From Streptococcaceae bacterium AF77-01CM03A (GTDB taxonomy: Bacteria; Bacillota; Bacilli; Lactobacillales; Streptococcaceae): DNA of 64,000 nt. Positions 59,478-64,000 of this stretch are shown here, in pieces. A model generated the notes under the pieces. It was given only the letters and a program-made list of their open reading frames with translations, was not told where the DNA came from and did no database searches. The translations under genes were made by a program, and so were the position numbers. The stretch lies in NCBI GenBank assembly GCA_027665725.1, contig JAQDDS010000002.1, positions 186,001 to 250,000 of the forward strand, written 5' to 3'. Each line of letters opens with the position of its first letter. Positions within the stretch are counted from its first letter, which is position 1.

Positions 59478-60431
59478 ATGGATTTTGAAAAAATTGAACA
59501 AGCATATACCTATTTACTAGAAAACGTCCAAATCATTCAAAACGATTTGGCGACAAGCTTTTATGATGCCTTGATTGAACAAAATGGGATCTATCTCGAT
59601 GGTCAAACCGCTCTGGAGCAAGTCAAAAAAAATAACCAGGCCTTAAAACGTTTGGCACTTCGAAAAGAGGAGTGGTTACGGACCTATCAATTTTTGTTAA
59701 TGAAGGCAGCGCAAACAGAACCTCTTCAAGCCAATCACCAGTTCACACCGGATGCGGTTGGTCACTTGATGATTTTTATCATAGAACAACTTTTCCCTGC
59801 TGAAAATGTGAGTCTATTAGAGTTGGGGTCTGGGATGGGAATTCTGGGAGCTAGCTTCTTAACGTCCATGAACAAAAAGGTAGATTACCTGGGAATAGAA
59901 CTTGATGACCTCTTGATTGACTTGGCAGCAAGTATGGCGGAAGTAATGGATCTTCAAATGGGCTTTGTCCAAGGAGATGCAGTACGTCCACAAGTATTAA
60001 AAGAGAGTGATATTATTGTGAGCGACCTGCCTGTTGGTTACTATCCAGATGATCAGACAGCCTCACGTTATCAAGTAGCGGCTAAGAATGAACAAACTTA
60101 TGCTCATCATTTGTTAATGGAACAATCACTCAAGTATCTCAGAACAGGAGGCTATGCGATTTTTCTAGCTCCAACAGATCTCCTGACAAGCCCTCAGAGT
60201 GAACTTTTGAAATCATGGCTCACTGACCAGGCTCAACTAGTGGCCATTATTGCCTTACCAGAGGATCTCTTCGCTCAAGGAGCCCAATCTAAAACCATTT
60301 TTGTCCTCCAGAAGAAGACCGTAGAAGGGGTTGAACCATTTGTTTATCCACTTACCAGTCTTCGTGACCCTGAGATTTTGATGGAATTTAAGGAAAATTT
60401 TCAAAATTGGTGTCAAGGGCATGAAATCTAG
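59478..60431 (+). CDS. Class I SAM-dependent methyltransferase (N6-adenine type, YtxK-like)
   Basis: A 317-residue protein whose N-terminal helical part (1-95) precedes a methyltransferase domain: HLMIFIIEQLFPAENVSLLELGSGMGILGASFL (SAM loop near 120) and the catalytic SDLPVGYYPDD (D/NPPY-like, about 182-192), as in N6-adenine DNA methylases. No restriction gene adjoins it. It precedes ackA, as its homologue does at the end of the competence comG cluster in pneumococcus; here the comG genes are absent and pyrG lies upstream. A TGGTAAGAT extended -10 ends 5 bases before the ATG, so the mRNA may be leaderless. Confidence 0.88.
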   Translation: MDFEKIEQAYTYLLENVQIIQNDLATSFYDALIEQNGIYLDGQTALEQVKKNNQALKRLALRKEEWLRTYQFLLMKAAQTEPLQANHQFTPDAVGHLMIFIIEQLFPAENVSLLELGSGMGILGASFLTSMNKKVDYLGIELDDLLIDLAASMAEVMDLQMGFVQGDAVRPQVLKESDIIVSDLPVGYYPDDQTASRYQVAAKNEQTYAHHLLMEQSLKYLRTGGYAIFLAPTDLLTSPQSELLKSWLTDQAQLVAIIALPEDLFAQGAQSKTIFVLQKKTVEGVEPFVYPLTSLRDPEILMEFKENFQNWCQGHEI

Positions 60432-60443
60432 TGTAAATTTTGA

Positions 60444-60466
60444 TATAATAGTTGAAAACGCTTAAA
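60444..60466 (+). promoter_or_regulatory. ackA promoter and probable CcpA cre site
   Basis: An extended -10, TGATATAAT (60441-60449), is followed by TTGAAAACGCTTAAA (60452-60466), which matches the catabolite-responsive element consensus WTGNAARCGNWWNCA with one mismatch. AAGGGG then precedes the ATG. Carbon-source control of acetate formation through CcpA is known in Gram-positives; here it is inferred. Confidence 0.6.
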
Positions 60467-60481
60467 AAGGGGAATAAATTT

Positions 60482-61672
60482 ATGACAAAAACCATTGCAA
60501 TTAACGCTGGAAGCTCTAGCTTGAAATGGCAACTTTATCAAATGCCAGAAGAAAAGGTGCTTGCAAAAGGTTTAATTGAGCGAATCGGATTGAAGGATTC
60601 TGTTTCAACAGTTAAGTTTGATGGTCGTTCTGAAGAACAAGTTCTTGATATTGAAAACCATACCTTGGCAGTTAAGATTTTACTTGATGACTTGATTCGT
60701 TTTGAAATTATTAAATCTTATGATGAAATTACTGGTGTTGGACACCGTGTCGTTGCAGGTGGAGAGTACTTCAAAGAGTCTACAGTTGTTGAAGGCGATG
60801 TCTTAGAAAAAATTGAAGAACTAGGACTTCTTGCTCCATTGCACAACCCTGCAAATGCTGCTGGTATTCGTGCCTTCAAAGAATTGTTACCAGATATCAC
60901 AAGTGTAGCGGTCTTTGATACGTCATTCCATACAACAATGCCAGAAAAAGCATACCGTTATCCATTACCAACTAAGTACTATACAGAAAACAAGGTTCGT
61001 AAATATGGAGCACACGGTACAAGCCACCAGTACGTTGCTCAAGAAGCAGCAAAACTTTTGGGACGCCCACTAGAAGAGTTGAAATTGATCACTTGCCATA
61101 TCGGTAATGGTGCTTCTATCACAGCTGTTAAGGGAGGTCAATCAATCGATACCTCTATGGGATTCACTCCACTTGCTGGTGTTATGATGGGAACAAGAAC
61201 TGGTGATATTGACCCAGCAATCATTCCTTATTTGATGGAACATACAGATGACTTCAAAACTCCAGAAGATATCAGCCGTGTTCTAAACCGTGAATCTGGT
61301 CTTCAGGCCGTTTCAGGCTTATCAAGTGACATGCGTGATGTTCAGAACGGTGTGAACGAAGGCAATCACGATGCTATTCTTGCCTTTGAAATGTATGTTG
61401 ACCGTATCCAAAAACATATTGGCCAATACTTGGCAGTCCTAAACGGAGCTGATGCCATCATCTTTACGGCTGGTGTTGGTGAAAATGCAACGCTTGTCCG
61501 TGAGAAAGTCATCTCAGGTATTTCTTGGTTTGGCTGTGATGTAGATCCAGAGAAAAATGTTTTTGGTGTAACTGGAGACATCTCTACAGATGCTGCAAAA
61601 ATTCGTGTCCTTGTCATTCCAACTGATGAAGAACTTGTTATTGCGCGTGATGTTGAGCGTTTGAAAAAATAA
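60482..61672 (+). CDS. ackA: Acetate kinase
   Basis: Converts acetyl phosphate and ADP to acetate and ATP, the energy-yielding end of pyruvate catabolism. The 396-residue ASKHA-fold protein begins [20 protein letters not shown], contains [41 protein letters not shown] and the nucleotide-binding [11 protein letters not shown]. The ATG at 60482 with AAGGGG upstream gives the family N-terminus; ten upstream codons overlap the cre site and are not used. Confidence 0.98.
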   Translation: MTKTIAINAGSSSLKWQLYQMPEEKVLAKGLIERIGLKDSVSTVKFDGRSEEQVLDIENHTLAVKILLDDLIRFEIIKSYDEITGVGHRVVAGGEYFKESTVVEGDVLEKIEELGLLAPLHNPANAAGIRAFKELLPDITSVAVFDTSFHTTMPEKAYRYPLPTKYYTENKVRKYGAHGTSHQYVAQEAAKLLGRPLEELKLITCHIGNGASITAVKGGQSIDTSMGFTPLAGVMMGTRTGDIDPAIIPYLMEHTDDFKTPEDISRVLNRESGLQAVSGLSSDMRDVQNGVNEGNHDAILAFEMYVDRIQKHIGQYLAVLNGADAIIFTAGVGENATLVREKVISGISWFGCDVDPEKNVFGVTGDISTDAAKIRVLVIPTDEELVIARDVERLKK

Positions 61673-61678
61673 ACGATA

Positions 61679-61716
61679 AGAAAATCGACCTTCTTGAAAG
61701 AGAGGTCGATTTTTAA
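61679..61716. terminator. Bidirectional terminator between ackA and birA
   Basis: AAAATCGACCT (61681-61691) and AGGTCGATTTT (61703-61713) form an 11-bp stem with A- and T-runs, serving both convergent genes. Confidence 0.9.
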
Positions 61717-61731
61717 GTTATTGACGAGTGT

Positions 61732-62667
61732 TTACCATTTGGTAAGCGAAACTTCGCCACTATTGAGCCAAATTTTTTCACCAGTAGCTAATTGGATCTG
61801 TAGTTGACCCTGGTCAGAGATATCACAAGCTTTTCCTGAGATGATTTCTTGATCTTTCTTAAAGGAAATTTCTTTGCCTAAAACAATTGATTGTTTTTTA
61901 TAAAGGTAAAGCAGCTCATCGGTCTCTGTTTCGTAGAAACATTTCCAGATTTCTGCAATCAGCTCGTTGCGAGTGATTGGGCTATTTTGAGAGAAGAGAC
62001 TTCCAGCTTTCCCTTGTAGGTTTTTTGGGAAATCAGCTATAGAAAAGTTGATACCAACACCAATAATAACATCTGTGACAAGACCGGTTTCGACAGAAGT
62101 GATGGCTTCAGTTAGAATACCGGCTATTTTTTTCTGATTTAGGTATAAATCATTTACCCATTTGATATCTAAATCAATCAAACAAAGATTTTTAACAGCC
62201 TTATAAATTGCAGCTGCAGTCAGGAGTGTATAGGCAGGTAGATCTAGATAAGAGAGATTGGGCTTGAGGTGGAGAGACATATAGATTCCCCCCTTTTCTG
62301 GAGAGTAGTAGGGACGTTGAAATCGACCACGGCCCATCGTTTGACTAGTCGAGAGGTAGAGTGTATCTCCTTTTGCGCCAGCTTCCATGGCCTCCTTGGC
62401 ATCACTTTGGGTTGATTTGGTGATAGGTTTAAATTGAACTGAGATTGGGCTGTTAGCTTCTATTTCTTGAGGTAAGATTAGGTCACCATGAAGAAGTTTG
62501 TAGCCACGGTTTTTGATGCTGTCAATTTCTAAACCTTCTTGTTGGAGGCGTTGGATAGCCTTCCAAACAGAGGTGCGAGAGAGGTTTAATAGTTCAGCGA
62601 TTTTCTCTCCGCTTAAATAATCTGTTTCATGAGCTAAGATTTTGTAAACTTCTTGGTAGGATTTCAT
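61732..62667 (-). CDS. birA: Bifunctional biotin ligase/repressor BirA
   Basis: A 311-residue protein that attaches biotin to carboxylases and may repress biotin genes. The N-terminal winged helix (LSGEKIAELLNLSRTSVWKAIQRLQQEGL, about 20-48) is the DNA-binding part. The ligase domain has GRGRFQRPYYSPEKGGIYMSLHL (biotin-binding loop) and DIKWVNDLYLNQKKIAGILTE, and the C-terminal SH3-like domain ends with ATGEKIWLNSGEVS. The start is placed at MKSYQEV, with GAAAGGA nine bases upstream; seven additional codons are unlikely. Confidence 0.95.
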   Translation of the reverse strand: MKSYQEVYKILAHETDYLSGEKIAELLNLSRTSVWKAIQRLQQEGLEIDSIKNRGYKLLHGDLILPQEIEANSPISVQFKPITKSTQSDAKEAMEAGAKGDTLYLSTSQTMGRGRFQRPYYSPEKGGIYMSLHLKPNLSYLDLPAYTLLTAAAIYKAVKNLCLIDLDIKWVNDLYLNQKKIAGILTEAITSVETGLVTDVIIGVGINFSIADFPKNLQGKAGSLFSQNSPITRNELIAEIWKCFYETETDELLYLYKKQSIVLGKEISFKKDQEIISGKACDISDQGQLQIQLATGEKIWLNSGEVSLTKW

Positions 62668-62796
62668 ACTAGGTCCTTTCTGGAACAACTAGATTTATTG
62701 TACCATATTTTTAAAAAAGGATGCGTGGTTTAAGAGATATCTTCACCCACTATAAAATTTTACCTAGTTTTAGTTAGGGTGCCATGGACAAAGTGG

Positions 62797-62825
62797 TTTT
62801 CAAATCATTTGAAAAATGGTAAAAT
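62797..62825 (+). promoter_or_regulatory. Palindromic operator-like site and -10 before the Wzy-like gene
   Basis: TTTTCAAAT-C-ATTTGAAAA (62797-62815) is a perfect 9+1+9 palindrome. A -10-like TAAAAT (62820-62825) follows, so the palindrome covers the expected -35 and spacer. It is a strong candidate repressor site; the binding protein is unknown. Confidence 0.6.
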
Positions 62826-62878
62826 GTTTTAATAGTTTATTTATCTGAGCTTTATAGCGCAGAGAGAAAGGATCTGTT

Positions 62879-64000
62879 GTGAAATCAATAGGTATCATTG
62901 AAAAATTGAAAGGCTTATCCAAGCAAGAGCTAGTCTTGCTAGCTGTTATTCTAAGTATTTTCTTGCCTTTTTATATTTTCGTTATTATTTTCATCGCCTA
63001 CTTAATAGGTCTTATATTTACAGGAGAGATGAAGGGGATATTAAAACGATTATCCCACCATTCTATCTTACTTTTATTTATTGGCTATAGTGGTGTTATC
63101 TCTCTTTTAGCTCAAAATGTGATGGGGATGGTTTCCACTTTAGGAATGTTCCTCTTTGCAATCTTCTTTTACTATTACCAAGCCCATTTAACCCCTAAGT
63201 TTTTCAGATTAGTATTGCAATCGGTTATGTCGCTTAGTGTGCTAGCATCAGTTTTTGCAGCCTTGGAGCATTTTCAAATTGTAAAGAAATTTGATTATAC
63301 TTTCTTATCCCCTAAGATGCAGGTCTGGCATCAAAACCGAGCAGAAGTAGCCTTCTTTAATCCTAATTATTATGGAATTATCTGTTGCTTCTGTATTATG
63401 ATTGGATTTTACTTAATTAGTACAACTAAATTGAGATGGTTGAGAATTTTCTCTGTGATTGCAATTTTTGCGAATTTGTTTGGATTAAATTTCACCCAAA
63501 ATAGAACAGCTTTTCCAGCTATTATCTTTGGTGCGATTATTTATCTTTTCACTACCATTAAGAACTGGCGTGCCTTCTGGCTCAGTATTGGAGTATTTGG
63601 TGTTGGTCTAGCCTTCCTCTTCTCGAGTGATTTGGGAGTTCGAATGGGAACGCTCGATTCATCTATGGAAGAACGAGTGTCGATCTGGAATGCTGGTATG
63701 ACCTTATTCAAACAAAATCCCTTCTGGGGTGAGGGTCCCCTAACCTATATGCACTCTTACCCTCGTATTTTTGCTCCTTATCACGAACATGCTCATAGTA
63801 TATACATTGATACGATATTGAGTTACGGTGTGGTTGGAACGGTATTGTTAGGAATAGCTTCTTCTGGTCCAATTCGAATGTTGATTGATATGAGTCAGGA
63901 GCCGAGCAAGCGTCCGATTGTTGGTCTTTATCTTTCGTTTTTAACAGTAGTTGCTGTGCATGGAATTTTTGATTTGGCCCTCTTTTGGATTCAATCCTCC
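62879..64000 (+). CDS. O-antigen ligase / Wzy-like polymerase family membrane protein, 3' end outside window
   Basis: An open frame of 374 codons without stop, starting GTG (62879) with AGAGAAAGGA upstream, reading KSIGIIEKLKGLSKQELVLL. About ten hydrophobic segments follow, and the large loop near 275-310 has the Wzy_C hallmark (SMEERVSIWNAGMTLFKQNP, then GEGPLTYMHSYPR and HEHAHSIYIDTILSYG). This family joins or polymerises surface glycans. No glycosyltransferase genes are visible before the window ends, so its pathway is not known; it may be an isolated surface-polymer gene. Family assignment is good. Confidence 0.85.
   Translation, partial: MKSIGIIEKLKGLSKQELVLLAVILSIFLPFYIFVIIFIAYLIGLIFTGEMKGILKRLSHHSILLLFIGYSGVISLLAQNVMGMVSTLGMFLFAIFFYYYQAHLTPKFFRLVLQSVMSLSVLASVFAALEHFQIVKKFDYTFLSPKMQVWHQNRAEVAFFNPNYYGIICCFCIMIGFYLISTTKLRWLRIFSVIAIFANLFGLNFTQNRTAFPAIIFGAIIYLFTTIKNWRAFWLSIGVFGVGLAFLFSSDLGVRMGTLDSSMEERVSIWNAGMTLFKQNPFWGEGPLTYMHSYPRIFAPYHEHAHSIYIDTILSYGVVGTVLLGIASSGPIRMLIDMSQEPSKRPIVGLYLSFLTVVAVHGIFDLALFWIQSS

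Noticed and set aside
62879..64000. Calling the Wzy-like gene part of a capsule locus
   Set aside because: Only one such gene is visible and it is cut by the window; birA and ackA upstream are not capsule genes.

Overview
The window comes from a low-GC Gram-positive coccus of the Streptococcus mitis group (S. mitis / S. oralis / S. infantis type). Several gene blocks match pneumococcal gene order as I remember it: aliA-region-pbp1A-recU-gpsB-rnpB-mapZ-gnd-ritR-cbp, then mvaK1-mvaD-mvaK2-fni-liaFSR, tig-recD2-lepB-rnhC-zapA-cvpA-mutS2, nitroreductase-pepV-UDG-rhodanese-brnQ, and rpoE-pyrG. A choline-binding surface protein and a BOX repeat support the same group. The joins between blocks differ from pneumococcus, and PBP1A and other proteins diverge enough that I would not call it S. 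pneumoniae.

Layout. 1-9.9 kb: end of pflB; clpL behind a CtsR-type heat-shock control region with a long structured leader; luxS; an LPXTG surface protein with a SEC10/PgrA-like domain; an AliA-type oligopeptide-binding lipoprotein. No capsule genes and no dexB lie between luxS and aliA. 9.9-20.1 kb: cell wall and division block (pbp1A/recU leftward; ypsA-like, gpsB, rnpB, RNA methyltransferase, mapZ rightward), then gnd-ritR and a CbpF-like protein. 20.2-26.4 kb: mevalonate operon and LiaFSR envelope-stress system. 26.5-35.2 kb: trigger factor, RecD2 helicase, signal peptidase, RNase HIII, ZapA, CvpA, MutS2. 35.4-39.7 kb: accessory stretch with a TDT transporter, a CRISPR type II-A scar, a small orphan ORF, a regulator plus membrane-protein operon and an amino-acid-binding lipoprotein. 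39.9-47.3 kb: peptide and amino-acid use, DNA repair, and the LdcB cell-wall carboxypeptidase. 47.3-51.2 kb: T-box-controlled pheS-pheT. 51.3-56.3 kb: two ABC exporters, one with a TetR regulator, separated by an aldo/keto reductase remnant. 56.3-64 kb: repeats, rpoE, pyrG with a probable reiterative-transcription attenuator, a methyltransferase, ackA, birA and the start of a Wzy/O-antigen-ligase-like protein cut by the window end.

The most notable hidden feature is at about 36.37-36.95 kb. One degenerate type II-A CRISPR repeat and a tracrRNA-like sequence, with anti-repeat and recognisable nexus and hairpins, survive in canonical orientation about 420 bp apart, but cas9, cas1, cas2 and csn2 are absent and an 77-codon orphan ORF occupies the interval. 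This looks like the footprint of a lost Cas9 system with a tracrRNA promoter still in place. Start codons were chosen from ribosome-binding sites and family alignment from memory; no database search was run.
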